A stretch of DNA of 64,000 nt from Plotosus lineatus. Taxonomy: Eukaryota; Chordata; Actinopteri; Siluriformes; Plotosidae. Below are positions 21,175 through 33,415 of the stretch, in pieces (positions within the stretch are counted from its first letter, which is position 1; each line of letters starts with the position of its first letter). Location: positions 22,857,001-22,921,000 of the forward strand of contig CM045731.1 of NCBI GenBank assembly GCA_024760905.1. Direction: 5' to 3'. A program made the translations under genes and the position numbers. The notes under the pieces were generated by a model, which was given only the letters and a program-made list of their open reading frames with translations, was not told where the DNA came from and made no database searches.

Positions 21175-22295
21175 ATGTGATAGTTGTTACATTTCTTATT
21201 CCATTCTTTATCTAGAAGTATTTTTTTTCTTTTAAAACAATATGATGTATTTTCGTGCAGGTCGCCATCTTATAGTGATGATAGTGTTTTAAGTCCGTTG
21301 AAGTCCTTTCGGGGTCGGGACGCATCGCGTTCAGAGCGGATAAGGAGCACAGACCATTGATTCAAACAAGGCCTTGTACAGTGTTAATTCAATCAGGCCA
21401 GCCTTAAAATATCTTTGTTGGCGCCGAAATTGCACATAAAACCCCCACCCGAGCATTCACAGACGAAAAAAAAAATTGCCACGGTTACCCGTCCGGCACC
21501 TTACAGGATTTATTTTTTGGACTTCGTACGCCACCTACTGGGAATGAGGTGAAACATTGTGCCGTGTGTTTCGCAGACGATACTCGTTTAACTCCGATGA
21601 AAATTTATCCCCGACCAATGACGTGGAAGAAAAACTACAGGCACGCTCTGCATATATTATACATGCCGCCATGGTCAATAGGCTATGACTTCCGGTGAGG
21701 GCAAAAAGCATGGTAAACAGACACACATCGATATGGAAAACGATGCGATAAATTTAAATACCTAGGATGTTTTGGATCCCTAGAGAAATATACTGTAATC
21801 TAAACATTTGCAGCATGCCCAGGACGGTTTGGAAGATACATCGACAGATAATCGGAGGTACAGAACTGAATAATATTCCCCATGCCAAACATGTCAACTG
21901 CCACACCCACCTCTCTTGTCTTCGTATCCTGCAGCAGGGATTTCAATTGATATATTCTAAAAATTAAAACGATTTTTTTCGGACACTTTTTGTAAAAAAC
22001 CGGCAGTACACATTTATAACCACAAACACAGTTTAGCTACACATGTAATATTACAGACGCTTTTACGTTTTTTTTTTTTTCAAAACGAAAAAAAGTCAAA
22101 TTTTGAATTTAGACATACCTACGTAGTACGCTGACGTAATGACGCTGCGTCCATTGTTTACAAACGTACATTTAAACTGAAAACGTACAAATAAATGTTG
22201 GGCAGGACTTTTTTAGTAAGATCTTAAACAAAACAATGGTCAAACCTCATTTATAAAATAAATCCATGTATTTCCTTGATCAATAACTCTTTTAT
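21175..22295. other. A/B shared intergenic DNA
   Basis: Collinear with 40,108-41,130 until about 22,165, then with 44,120-44,165. No coding frame of note. Confidence 0.5.
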
Positions 22296-22297
22296 GA

Positions 22298-22332
<35 letters not shown>

Positions 22333-22633
22333 AACTGTTTGGGTTTTTATACCCGAGCCATGCGGCTCATCAGGCCGGTGCTTATCCCCGGTTTCCATAG
22401 CGTGAAGCAATCAGGAGTTAAACTCCTCCTGGATGGGACGCTAGTCCATCACAGGTTACCTTCCCAGTATATTTTTACTGGTACCCATTTATACTGCTGG
22501 GTGAACAGAGGCACACTTGTGGTTGAGACCTTGCCCAGGGGTCTTAGCACAGTGAGGGTCTCAGTGGGATTGGGAACTCACAACCTCCCGATCATGAGCC
22601 CAACACTCTCACCACGACACCACCTGCTCCTAT
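22296..22633 (-). mobile_element. tRNA-derived SINE, second family, with target duplication
   Basis: On the minus strand a tRNA-like head (complement of 'ccgatcatgagcccaacact' near 22,600) leads into a body with 'ggatgggacgctagtccatc' on the plus strand, and ends in an (AATC)n tail (plus strand GATT repeats 22,298-22,331). The direct repeat CTCTTTTAT flanks it (22287-22295, 22634-22642). Block B has the unoccupied site at about 44,167. A sister copy is at 63718-64000. Confidence 0.9.
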
Positions 22634-22953
22634 CTCTTTTATACACCAGTCAAATAATGATGAAATCAATAAAAATGTACTTTTAAATAATTATTTTTAA
22701 TGATGCCTTCTTTAATATTCATATTAAGACATTTGGTTTTAATAATAAAAATTACATCGTTTTGAATAATATTATTTTATATTAAAATATAATTCAAAAT
22801 GTCTGCATTTTTTATTTGTCATTGGCTTTTGGACGACCACACTTCAGTTTGTGATCAGCTGCCTTCTGATGTTTCAGCAGCTGATACCGGGTTGGGTAGT
22901 ATTCATAAATAAACCATTGCACACACAGCGGTGCAGTTTTATTTGCTTGTCGT
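22634..22953. other. A/B shared AT-rich DNA
   Basis: Collinear with 44,170-44,490. No coding signal. Confidence 0.5.
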
Positions 22954-23108
22954 TAGGGATGTCATTGACAATCGGAATATCGATATATCGCCGATATAAT
23001 TATGTCGATCAATAATCGATACCTATAAAAGGGATATTGATACTTCTAACGTTATAACTTTGTGTTCATGACAGCGTCTGGAGTAAATGAAATTTTCAAT
23101 GACACTCC

Positions 23109-23224
23109 CGCCTCTTTGTATGGTAAATGGTACGTCCCGCCTCTCTGTATGGTAAATGGTACGTCCTGCCTCTCTGTATGGTAAATGGTACGTTCCGCCT
23201 CTCTGTATAGTAAATGGTACGTCC
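23109..23224. repeat. 29-bp tandem repeat, four units
   Basis: The unit is built around CCTCTCTGTATGGTAAATGG, four copies with one or two changes each, without spacers. It lies within the hAT-like element. Confidence 0.9.
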
Positions 23225-23278
23225 CACCTCGGAACATTTTGAACAAGAAGAGACACTTATCACAGGATAATGCAGATA

Positions 23279-23618
23279 CAGTCATCCCTTGCCTCTTCGC
23301 GATTTGAGCATCACAGTCTTGGTACATCGCGGTATTTTCAGAAAAAAAACAAAATTCGTGCTGAAACTTGCATGTAAGCAAGCGGAAGGCAAGGCAGGCT
23401 GCGTCCATTGTTTCTAAACGTTTCCCTCCTCCACAGTTCAGGCAGGGACCGCCCACTCAACTCAATCTCGCAAGCTGATTGCCTTAGATGCGTGACGCTG
23501 TTGCCTCCCGCGCACTCAACTCAATCTCGCAAGCTGATTGGCTTAGACTACTTCACGGTTTTTCGAATATCGCGGCCAGGTCTGGTCTACATTATCCGCA
23601 ATATTCAAGGGATGACTG
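23279..23618. mobile_element. Nested TA-flanked MITE, 340 bp
   Basis: Ends CAGTCATCCCTTG and CAAGGGATGACTG are perfect inverted repeats, with TA on both sides (23277-23278, 23619-23620). It includes an internal direct repeat around 'ctcaactcaatctcgcaagc' (23,455 and 23,515). Tc1/mariner-type MITE nested in the hAT-like element. Confidence 0.88.
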
Positions 23619-24382
23619 TATGTGCATTTTCTGAATCTATACATCTATTTGTGATTCTATGTCACTGTGACACGCAGTGGAGAGCCAATCCTTTCTGTAC
23701 TCCACTATGTGGGCGGGCCCCATAGCTTCAAACTCCAATTTTATTGGATTATAACAACAGCCACAGACTGCACATGTTGTTTGAGTAAAGAGATAAATTT
23801 CCCTCGTTTTGATCGGCTCATTTCCACGAAGCCAAGCACAGCTGGCAAGCAAACACAAAAGGACAGACATGGAAAAACTTCAACCCGCAGAGCAGCTGAT
23901 CGCCAAAACTTGGGACGCGCTTCCTGTCTCATAAACACTGCAGCGTGTGAATCCAATAAAATTAGAGCTTCAAGGTATCGGACCCCGCCCACACAGAAAG
24001 GATTGGCTCTCAGCTTCTCACCACAGTGACGTGGCATTGAAAGTAGATGAATAGATTTGCTCTGAGCAGTTAGAAAGTGAAGCTGCACCAGCTCCTGCTT
24101 GGCCTTTTAAGATGCTGGCCCTGCCAGCAGCGCAAATAACTGTCGCACGAAACACTTGCGCTGCACTGCCATGAATCATGCTTCACGACTTTTGCGGTCG
24201 TAAGTCGATGACTCACTGTATTCAATGCATTATACAAACTACTGTAATATATCTTAGTCTGTTCTATTTAATGCATTTATGGAATAGTACAGCAATATTC
24301 CAATGTATTCGATGCATCTGAATTTTTTTTATCAATATATCGATACCAATAATAGGTTTTCAAGGACACCCCTACTTGTCGT

Positions 24383-25030
24383 ATAAGTTATCGACCTGAA
24401 AGCCACCATTGCTAAGTGCCCGCCTACACAAAGTTACTGTGACATCACTGGATTGGTACAAAGTACCACATGAAATTTAATGCATGCATATCACAGCATA
24501 TTATAGGATATAAACAACATGGAATCTCACGCCAACAACAAGCACAGTTTTTCAGCAGAAGACGATTCATCTATTACTCTCAGAAGACGAATCAAATATT
24601 ATAGTTCAACCAAAAACATTCTCAAATATATTTCAAACTACATCTGCAAGTACACGTGCAAAATACATTTACAAATTGAGCTAAAGTTGTTTATCTATTC
24701 AAAGGCACAAACAAATATTAATACATATTTACAGCACAAAAACAAACTATTAATTTTATAAAAGTACTGACCATTAGGCTGCAGATACAGGCTGGATGGC
24801 TTATGATTATTTTAGCCATTCATTCTCTGTGCGTCGATGTTTGTGTTCTAACACAGGTGAAGGAGCCGGAGGCGGGACTAACAAACTGCTTTATTCTCAC
24901 ACTCGCACTTTGTTTGATTGACAGTGTTCAGCCATCATTGCTTACTGATAATATTATGTTTGTTGATTGGTCAGCTCGGGCTTGCATATGTGCAGTGCCT
25001 GTTACAGGTTAACTTTCGGTTTACTTTCTG
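24383..25030. other. A/B shared DNA, no recognised gene
   Basis: Collinear with 44,490-45,030. A short frame beginning MESHANN occurs in both copies, but its continuation differs and is AT-biased, so it is not called. Confidence 0.4.
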
Positions 25031-25337
25031 ACTCTAGTCATGCGGAACTTATCTCCGACTTTCTCTTCAATAACAGTCATTAAGTTTACAGTATTTATAA
25101 GATTGTGAATACACATAATTTCTTGTTCAGCAGAACTCAACTCTTGCTCTGTGTGTATGTGTGTGTGTGTGTGTGGGGGGGGTAGCCTTAAACTTTAAAA
25201 TCTTTAGGCGATAACACCGGTGTTATGCCAAGCAGAGCGAATCAAACGATGTTGTTGTTGTGCGTGTACCGCTCTTAGGTGGTTGGCGAATTGCGCATTG
25301 AGTTTCAAACGTACACGCACAAAAAAAAATAAAAAAA

Positions 25338-25387
<50 letters not shown>

Positions 25388-25585
25388 CGAGCGCATGTAT
25401 TATTGTTGATCGACATTTTTATAATATTAAAAAAAGTGTACACAGACATCTTACCCCCTCCCCCTAGCGTACGTTTTATACTCTTAGGAAAATGTTGAAA
25501 ATGTTGAATGACCACTAAAGCAGCAGCTATGTATATTATGAGAACTGTCAGATGGGTGTGAAAAACTACTACTGTATTGGTATCA
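25031..25585. repeat. Intergenic with (TA)n microsatellite
   Basis: An A-rich tract then (TA)n at 25,347-25,383, and a TG-rich tract at 25,154-25,176. No gene. Confidence 0.7.
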
Positions 25586-26059
25586 TCATGTACAATTGGA
25601 ACAACCTAAAAGAGTTGCCATTTTTTGATTTGTAGTATGACCATCCATAACAAGAGCCAAAACATATCCATTACAATCATACAGTGCACAAATAACAGAT
25701 AACAATTGACACTGGATTTCTGCTGATACACTTTTGGTTAAAAAATATGCAACAGGCACTTTCCACTGGCCCTGGAGGCCAGCAGCCATAACAAGTTCTT
25801 CAGTAGCCTCTCCTGTACCACCTTCCAGTGACCCTGCACCAAGGTCAACAAAGCCAACCATCTCTTGATGCTTTGGATCCCAGTCAAGATGCTTCCTCAG
25901 AGACATTCCATCAGGCATGATGTTGCAGTAGCTGTGGTTTCTTGAATAAGCTACTGCCTTTGACTGAAGCAGGTTTTGCACCACTGGGAAATTCCAGGCT
26001 TCGCTGATATGCTGCTCACCCATCAAGAATGCAACATCAGAACAAAATGTGAATTGCAC
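25586..26059 (-). pseudogene. P-element / THAP9-like transposase, catalytic-core exon
   Basis: A 157-residue frame resembling the RNase H-like domain of P-element transposases: DGMSLRKHLDWDPKHQEMVG, then VAYFLTK, then LVMDGHTTNQ, in the family's order. The sequence just upstream contains a frame-shifted related stretch (LVPRPLVGVCNSHF), so the gene is damaged or misjoined here. A THAP-type first exon lies 0.7 kb upstream on the same strand (26772-26842), supporting one gene. It may be a transposon copy or a domesticated THAP9-like gene; breaks favour a relic. Confidence 0.75.
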
Positions 26060-26771
26060 ACTCCAACAAGAGGTCTAGGGACCAGGTTCCTTGTCTGGGC
26101 AAGCTGATGCAGGATTGACTATGAAGTAAAATACTTGAATTATTTAGCATTAGGTAAACTGAAAAAACAGACATTTGAAGTACCATTGCACAAAAAACAG
26201 TTCACAATGAGGATTTTAATATATGATCCATAAACAATTGTAATTTTTTTTCATGGAATTAAATTAGTATGACAGGTGGCACCACCATATGAACTTATTT
26301 TATCAAGGAGCCCTATGTAACTTCACACACATCATATAAAAACATTTCCTGTGGTAATTTTTAAGAAGATGAAAATGCTAAGGTCAACACATGGACACCG
26401 CCAACCCTCATCCATATGATGCTATAAATTGTGTATATAACTCTTAACACAAAATGTTGCTGTACTGATGCATATAGTTAGGTTTTACAAATTTTACAAA
26501 GGTTTTATACCGGAGACCAATTTTCTGTTCAGAACAGAGATTAAAGAAGTAACTCATTCATGAACCTTGTTGAAAGGCACTTCCAATGATGGATGGCTGG
26601 TGACATCCTGACAGTCACAGTATGTCTCTGAAAGCATGGACATTAAGCAATAATATTCACAAAAAGTCAAAGTAAATATGGTTTATCTATTTCAAACAGT
26701 ACGTGAATGAATTAAAAACCAAACATTAACTACCAAACTGTAAATTAACGGTTAAACTGAAACACACTCAC
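26060..26771. other. Presumed intron region of the THAP/P-like gene
   Basis: AT-rich. One minus-strand stretch at about 26,560-26,640 reads CDCQDVTSHPSLEVPFNK and might be an exon, but splice sites are uncertain. Confidence 0.3.
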
Positions 26772-26842
26772 TGGTGAAAAGTTGCTTCTTTGCGACCACC
26801 TGCACGGTTTTGACAACCAACAGCGCAACAAGAATTAACCAT
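26772..26842 (-). CDS. THAP-domain first exon of the P-element-like transposase
   Basis: Starting at an ATG at 26842, this 71-bp exon reads MVNSCCAVGCQNR followed by a short basic stretch and FH, matching the start of a THAP zinc finger (C-x2-4-C with the first two zinc ligands). It ends at a good donor, CACCA|GTGAGTG. The second half of the THAP domain (C-x2-H and the AVPTIF motif) should be in another exon between 26,060 and 26,770, but I could not place it confidently. Confidence 0.6.
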
Positions 26843-27334
26843 ATTTACACGAAACAAGCTAAACCTAACGTATTCCAATTAAATTTGATGTTGTGTTTCA
26901 AAACGTACAATTATAAGGACGCCAAGGGATGTCAACTTTCAATTGAAAATAGTAGCCGGAGCAGTGTTTTGCCTAAACCAGAAGTTGAAGCCGAATTACC
27001 ACGTGAAAGGGGCCTGCTCGCAGTCTAGTTTTTCTTCCACCTCATTGTCCCCGACACGGAACGCATGTGCTTCCATCGCCATTTTGACCAGTGACTGACG
27101 TCAGCTCGCGCATGTGCAAAGTCTCGTTTTCAAGATACCGTACGAATAGCAAAACCTCGTAGGAATACGCTGCAGTCAGGGTCGTCACTTTGAATAAAAA
27201 TAAACTGTCCGGTTGTGATGAAAAAAATATCTGTATAGTCAATGTGTCCCCTATCATACAGCGTACTAGAAAGTGACCAAAGTGAACTCGGTATCAGTTT
27301 ATTTTTGCCGATACCTTCATTCTTGCCGAAGACT
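26843..27334. other. Upstream of the THAP exon, no gene seen
   Basis: Would contain the promoter of the THAP/P-like gene if it is transcribed. The minus strand near 27,060-27,070 has 'aaaatggcgatgg', a YY1-like CCAT box. Nothing else supported. Confidence 0.3.
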
Positions 27335-29518
27335 GCAAAGAGGCTGAATGTCTCCAAGTGGAAGAACAGCAACATTGCACAAGAATTCGTGAAAGACCTC
27401 AATGACAGGCTGCAAGACAAACCACAATAATCTGGACAGCACAGAGAAACTGTGGGCAGCATTCAGAGATGTGGTGTACTCCAGATCCTTTAAACATCTC
27501 AGACTAGCAACTCACAAACACCAGTACTGGTTTGATGATAAAGTTGAGGAGATACAAGCACTCCTGTCAGAGAAATACCAGCTGTTCAGAGCACACCAGA
27601 ATGAAGCCTCTTCATGAGCGAAGAAAGACTGCTTCGCAGGCGCAAAAAGCAAGCTACACAAAAAACTGCGTCATATGCAGGACTCATACAGCAAGAAGGC
27701 CGAAGAAATACAGGGCTATGCAGACAGTCACAACACCAAGCATTTCTATGACGCCTTGAAGACTGTGCACGGACCTCAGTCCACTGGCCCCTCACCCCTC
27801 CTCACTGCAGATGGGATGCAGTTTCTGACCGAGAAGAAGCAGATTCTGGAAAGGCGGGCTGAATACTTCAACCAGGTCCTGAACCACCCTGTCACGATCA
27901 ACGACGAGGCCATTGCCTGCCGACTTCAAATGGAGACGACCAAGGATCTCGACAACCTCCCTACATCAGAAGTCTTCAGGAAGACTGTCAAGTAACTTTC
28001 CTGTGGCAAAGCACAAGGATCAGATGCAATCCCTGCGGAGGTATACAAAGCAGGAGGACAAGCTTTGATGCAGAAACTGACAGAGCTCTTCCAGTCCGTG
28101 TGGATTGAGGGGGAAGGTCCAAAAAACAGCTGAAAGATGCCAGCATGGTCCACATCTATAAAAGGAAATGTAACCGCCAGTCCTGCAATAATTATCGAGC
28201 ATCTCTCTCTTGTCCATAGCTGTGAAGATCCTGCCCCATGTACCCCATGTAAGATCCAACTGTCGCCTCCAGCATCTCGAGCAGGGTCTCCTCCCTGAAA
28301 GTCAGTGTGGCTTTCATGTCGAATGTGGAACAGGGTGAATCAAGGCTGTGTTCTTGCCCCAACGCTGTTTGGCCTGGTCTTTTCAGCCATGCTAACAGAC
28401 GCTTGCTGTGATTCATAGGATGGGATGCATGCCGGGTACAGACCTGATGGTGGACTGTTGAACCTCAGGTGCCTGCAGGCTGTTACCAAGGTGAAGGAGA
28501 CGGTCATCAGAGACTTTTTGTTCGTTGATGATTGTGCCCTTAACACCGGCACTGAACAGAAGCAGCATGAAATGAACTGCTTCTCAAGAGCCTGTGACAA
28601 CTTTGGCCTCACCATAAGCACCAGAAAGACTGACGCAATGTACCAGCTTGCAGCAGGACATCCCTACCAGGACCTACGCATGCCAGTGAAGGGAAAGGAA
28701 TTCCAGATTGTTGACAGCTTTATCTATCTGGGTCGCACACATTCAAGAGCAGTGAAGATCGATGCAGAAGTCAACAACAGGATTGCCAAGGCAGTTCTAC
28801 CTTTTGGAAGGCTACGTGAGAATGTGTGGGAGCGGAGAAGACTCGGCCTTACCTCCAAGCTAAAGACCAACCGTGCAGTGGTGCCCATCACTCTCCGCTT
28901 TGCCTGTGAGACCTGGACTGTCTACAGCAGACACGCCAAACAGCTCAACTGCTTTTATTTAAGCTGCCTCCGCAGAATTCTCCGCATCAGGCGGCAGGAC
29001 AAAATCCCTGACACGAAAGTCCTGGAGAAAGCCGGTATTCCTAGCTACAACACCCTTTTTCAGAAAGTGCCATGTTGTGAGTTGGGCAGGCCATGTTGTC
29101 AGCCGACAGACCATTGATTGCCAAAACAGCTACTGTATTGGAGAGCTTTGTGAAGGCAAGCATTCAGTAGGGGTACAGAAGAAACATTTCAATGACAACC
29201 TTAAAGAATCCCTGAAAGACCTGAACGTCAACATAAGCATTTGAGCTCAGCTTGCTACCAACCGCTGAACCTTGGGCGCAGGTGCCCATACAGCAGAGTA
29301 GCGACAAACTGCGACGGTGCAGCAGAAACACGCAGCGCGCAAAGTTCGATCTGCCTCCACTTTCGTCGCAGCACCCACCCACACATGTCCTGCATGTTGT
29401 TGAGCATTTCGGGTTCAGATTGGCCTCAGTCACCGTCTCCGGGCCCACAACCAAGGATCTCAGATCTGATATGAAGTCATGGTCATCTTGGAACTCAAAG
29501 GACGGGCAAGTCCTTTAA
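27335..29518 (+). mobile_element. Second LINE family, 5'-truncated copy
   Basis: Starts in the endonuclease-RT linker (KRLNVSKWKNSNIAQEF) and continues through SHNTKHFYDALKTVHGPQ, LSCGKAQGSDAIPAEVYK, the RT catalytic box FLFVDDCALN at about 28,525, and IAKAVLPFGRLRENVWERR. The 3' portion around 29,380-29,450 contains a broken C2H2-like finger (C..C..AFR..IGL..RLRAH in one frame), a known feature of this LINE type. Several hundred bases of the RT core (around 28,320-28,420) are missing, and stops abound. Clade not assigned. Confidence 0.85.
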
Positions 29519-30411
29519 AATACAGATCAATGTCCGTGGAACATTCAGTAGCCAGAAGGAATAATACAGGTGACAACAAACATCATTGTCTGACTCCTGT
29601 TTATTTCCACTGATTATCCAGATACCTAGGATTTTGAGGCCATTGGTCTTCATGTCTGCAGCAACCTGTGCTGTTTCCCCTGCTTTCTATATGGTCCTAC
29701 CACTCTGTGTTCCAGATATGATGGTCGTCGGCTGAGTGACTTCCAGATGTTTCTGAATTTTACCACCTTGTGTTCTTGGATCCTTCAACCGGAAACCCAT
29801 TTTATCCCAGGACTGAGATGTTTGTTAAAACTTTTGTTGGTATTTTTGTAGCTATGGTTTATTTTACATGCCTGAAGTGCTGACCTTACACACAATTCTC
29901 TTCTTTTTTGCTTGAGAGTGACAATGGCAGAGTTGCCACCTGTTCTCGCGAGCAGTCTTGGCATGCATGCAAGTTTTGGCAATTATGTCAACATGCAATT
30001 GAAAAACAAAAACTGTCCTTGTGGCTGAAATTCATCCAAAAGGCTCAATGTGCAAGGACCTTTCAACACTACAATTGGTTTTAATTATTTGTGTTATTGT
30101 TGTTCTTGATTTTTCCAAGCTCATGTACACCTCTCAAATTCGGGGTGCTGTTGGCAATGAAGTTGATTTTTATAATTAAGTCATATTTGAAGAGGGAATC
30201 TTATCTGGAAAGGGCTAGTGTGTGTGCAGATTTAAACTTCACCCAAGAAGTGGCCACACCTGTTTCAATCAGTGATTTAAAGAAAAAAAAAAATCTTGAT
30301 GGTAGGGCTGTGCAAATAAACCGGTTTATCGGTATAAACTGGTTCTAACATGCAAACAATATGTATTACTATAGTCTGAACCAAAACCGGATTTTTGACA
30401 TACAGTAGGCC
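29519..30411. other. Intergenic; one hAT-like terminus
   Basis: At about 30,304 'tagggctgtgcaaataaacc' resembles a hAT-type left end with adjacent palindromic 'ccggtttatcggtataaac'. At 30,403 'cagtaggccctcgatg' is a stub of the CAGTAGGCCC MITE family. No gene. Confidence 0.45.
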
Positions 30412-32505
30412 CTCGATGCAAATGATCAAAACGAAATTCATACCGGATCGGTCGAGGCCCGGGTTAACAATGACCGCCATCAGTGCTGTTAACCAACAGG
30501 GTGCTGGTAGAAATTGGACTACTGTTGGTCGAAGAAGGAGAGGTGGGAGGCGTGTCCATAGGCAGAGAGGAAAGGCGTGAGTCTAGGACTGAGAGTAGGG
30601 ATTTTGAATGTTGGAACTATGAAAGAAAAGCTAGAGAGCTGGTTGACATGATGCAGAGGAGGAAGGTAGACATACTGTGTGTTCAGGAGACCAGATGGAA
30701 AGTTACCAAGGCTAGAAGCTGGGTTTAAGCTGTTTTATCATGGTGTGGATGGGAAGAGAAATGGAGTAGGGGTCATCTTGAAGGAGGGGTTTGCCAGGGA
30801 TGTTTGAGAAGTGAAGAGAGTGTCAGAGTGATGAGTCTCAAGTTAGAAATTGAAGGCGTGATGGTCAGTGTTGTGAGTGCTTATATTCCACAGGCAGGAT
30901 GTACGTTCGAAGAGAAGGAGAGATTCTAGAGTGAGTTAGATGAAATGATGCAGAGTACCCCCAGAGGTGAAAGAGTGGTCATTGGTGCAGACTTCAATGG
31001 ACATGTTGGTGCAGGCAACGGAGGGGACGAGGAAGTGATGGGCAGGTTTGGTATCCAGGACAGGAACACAGAAGGACAGATGTTGATAGATTTTTCAAAA
31101 AGGATGGAAATGGCTGTGGTGAATACTTTATTCCAGAAGAGACAGGAGCATAGCGTGACTTATAAAAGCGGAGGTAGGAGCTCACAGGTAGACTACATCT
31201 TGTGTTGGCGATGTAATTTGAAGGAAGTCAATGACTGCAAAGTAGTAGTGGGTGAGAGTGTTCCCAATTAGCATAGGATGGTGGTGTGCAGGATGACGCT
31301 GATGGTGAAGAAGGTGAAAAAGGCAAAGGCAGAGCAGAAGACAAAGTGGTGGAAGCTGAAAAAGAAAGAGTGTCGTGTTGTCTTCAAGGAGGAGTTGAAA
31401 CAGGCTTTGGGTAGTCAGGAAGTGCTTCCAGATGACTGGACAACCACAGCCAATGTGATCAGGGAGACCGGTAGGAGAGTACTTGGTGTGTCCTCTGGAA
31501 GGAAAGTAGATAAGGAGACTTGGTGGTGGAATGAGGAAGTGCAGGAGTGTGTACAAAGGAAGAGGTTAGCAAAGAAGAAGTGGGACACAGAGAGGACTGA
31601 AGAGAGTAAACAGGAGTACAGGGAGACACCGCGTAAGGTGAAGGTAGCAGTGTCATAGGCCAAACAGAGGGTGTATGATGACTTGTATGCGAGGCTGAAC
31701 AGTAAAGAGGGAGAAAATTATCTATACAGGTTGGCACAGCAGAGAAATAGTGATGGGAAAGAAGGTGCAGCAAGTTGGTGATTAAAGACAGAGAGAGAAA
31801 TGTATTGACTGATGACAGAAGTGTGCTGGGAAGGTGGAGAGATTACTTTGTAGAGTTGATGAATGAGGAAAATGAGAAAGAAAAAAAGAGTAGAAGGGGT
31901 GACCGTTGAGGACCAGGAAGTAGCAAAGATTAGTAAGGGTGAAGTGAGGAGGGTATTGAAGAGGATGAAGAATGGAAAGGCAGTTGGTCCTGATGACATA
32001 CCGGTGGAGGTATGGAAGTGTCTAGGGGACGTAGCAGTAGATTTTCTGACAAGAACATTCAACAGGGTCTTAGAAAGTAAGCAGATGCCGGAGGAATGGA
32101 GGAGAAGTCTGCTTGTGCCCATTTTTAAGAACAAGGGAGACGTGCAGAGTTGTGGCAACTACAGAGGGATAAAATTGATGAGCCAGCCAATGAAGTTATG
32201 GGAAAGAATAGTGGAAGCTAGACTAAGAGCAGAGGTCAGCATTTGTGAACATCAGTTTGGTTTCATGCCAAGAAATAGCACCACAGATGCAGTGTTTTCT
32301 TTGAGGATGTTAATAGAAAAGTACAGAGAAGGTCAGAAGTAGCTGCATTATGCCTTTGTGGATCTGGAGAAAGCATATGACGGGGTGCCGAGAGAAGAAC
32401 TGTGGTATTGTATGAGGAAGTCTGGAGTGGCAGAGAAGCATGTTTAGGTGGTGCAGGACATATATGAGAGATGTCAGACAGTGGTGAGGTGTGCTGTCGG
32501 CATAT
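30412..32505 (+). mobile_element. RTE-like LINE, internally complete but 3'-truncated
   Basis: From the leader ('accggatcggtcgaggcc') through endonuclease (VQETRWK at about 30,690, GADFNGHVGAGN at about 30,990) and linker (DDWTTTANVIRE) to RT ([22 protein letters not shown]). It stops at 'gtgctgtcggc' before the FADD box, exactly where block B begins. It carries many stops and frameshifts. The truncation is a duplication breakpoint rather than target-primed truncation, because RTE copies lose the 5' end, not the 3' end. Confidence 0.85.
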
Positions 32506-32635
32506 TATATATATTGTATTTATGGGGGGGGGGGGTTTGAACTCCCGCTCCTTCGAGCGTGATGACGTTGTATGATACGATGTTCCGACGAACATATGCA
32601 CATATGCATTTCATTAGAGGCTTAGTGTTAAAAAG

Positions 32636-32754
32636 GAAGTTCTCACAGTGAAGTCTCATCAGTGTGATTTGTGAGGCGCTTCACCGAAAGTAGGCAAGTG
32701 ACACACGGAGCTTGAGAGACGAAGCACGGCTTATCCGGACTTTCGATCTTTCAA
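32636..32754 (+). other. Putative 5' untranslated exon of zinc-finger gene B
   Basis: Paralogue of 2929-3053 with a 10-bp internal deletion; donor TTTCAA|GTAAAC. Upstream (32,520-32,635) is the conserved 'gaactcccgctccttcgagc' tract after a G run. Confidence 0.4.
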
Positions 32755-32778
32755 GTAAACAAGTGATGGTTGAGTACT

Positions 32779-32987
32779 CCATTCTTTTCTTTTCTTTTAT
32801 TGTTTAGTAATTTATACTATTTATGTATCTATTTATTTATTTACTTATATAATATATGTATGTGTGTATGTTTGTACTTGTATCTATTTTTGCACCCCCT
32901 ACTGATGGTACCTCAAGAGCCTGTAACAGTGAATTTCTCCATTGTGAGATTAATAAAGCTGTATCTTATCTTATCTTATCTTACTAA
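32779..32987 (+). mobile_element. LINE 3'-tail insertion in the intron of gene B
   Basis: Present only in B: a 0.2-kb piece ending 'aataaagctgtatcttatct' with a TATCT repeat tail, typical of L2/CR1-group LINE 3' ends. A and C are continuous across this point ('gttgagtac' then 'aaacaagtaa'). Confidence 0.75.
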
Positions 32988-33415
32988 ACAAGTAACAAGT
33001 GTGCTTTTTCTACATAGATGTGATACAGCAATGCCATTTCTTTTTCAAGTACTTTAACCTTTCAAACCCTCTCCAAAAGTTATGAAATTACTAATCTTTT
33101 GGAGAGGTAATTGATACGTTAGAGATTTCTAGGTTCCTTTTATTGTTGTAGAAATAATTAATTTTAACTTAGTTTGAACACTGAAATTGTGGAAGAGTAC
33201 AAGAAGAAAGAATACACTTGTAAAATATCGTTATATCAGTGTGTACTTGCAATTCTTAAGATATTTTGATATTTTGAAGATTTTTTGAGTTTTTTTCATC
33301 CATGGCCAATCTCATGCTTGAGTTCCAGTCAATAAGAATATGGATTAAAAAAATTATAGTATATAAGTATATATTTATAATTACTGTGTAATCTTTTTAT
33401 TTTAATGTTTTCCAG
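32988..33415 (+). other. Intron of zinc-finger gene B (3' part)
   Basis: Same intron as in A, ending at the acceptor 'ttttattttaatgttttccag'. Confidence 0.45.

Larger units (their letters stand above)
22954..24374. mobile_element. Non-autonomous hAT-like element, 1,421 bp
   Basis: Left end TAGGGATGTCATTGA and right end the complement of TAGGGGTGTCCTTGA, flanked by the 8-bp duplication CTTGTCGT (22946-22953, 24375-24382). Block B keeps a single CTTATCGT near 44,484, the empty site. Sub-terminal sequence is rich in 'atcgatatat' on both sides. It has no transposase. A 29-bp tandem array (23109-23224) and a nested TA-flanked MITE (23279-23618) lie inside. Confidence 0.92.

Noticed and set aside
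23109..23224. CRISPR-like array
   Set aside because: Units are contiguous without spacers, and the context is a eukaryotic transposon.
24519..24761. Possible gene beginning MESHANN (also at 44,597)
   Set aside because: The two paralogous copies diverge in frame soon after the start and are AT-biased; no domain recognised.
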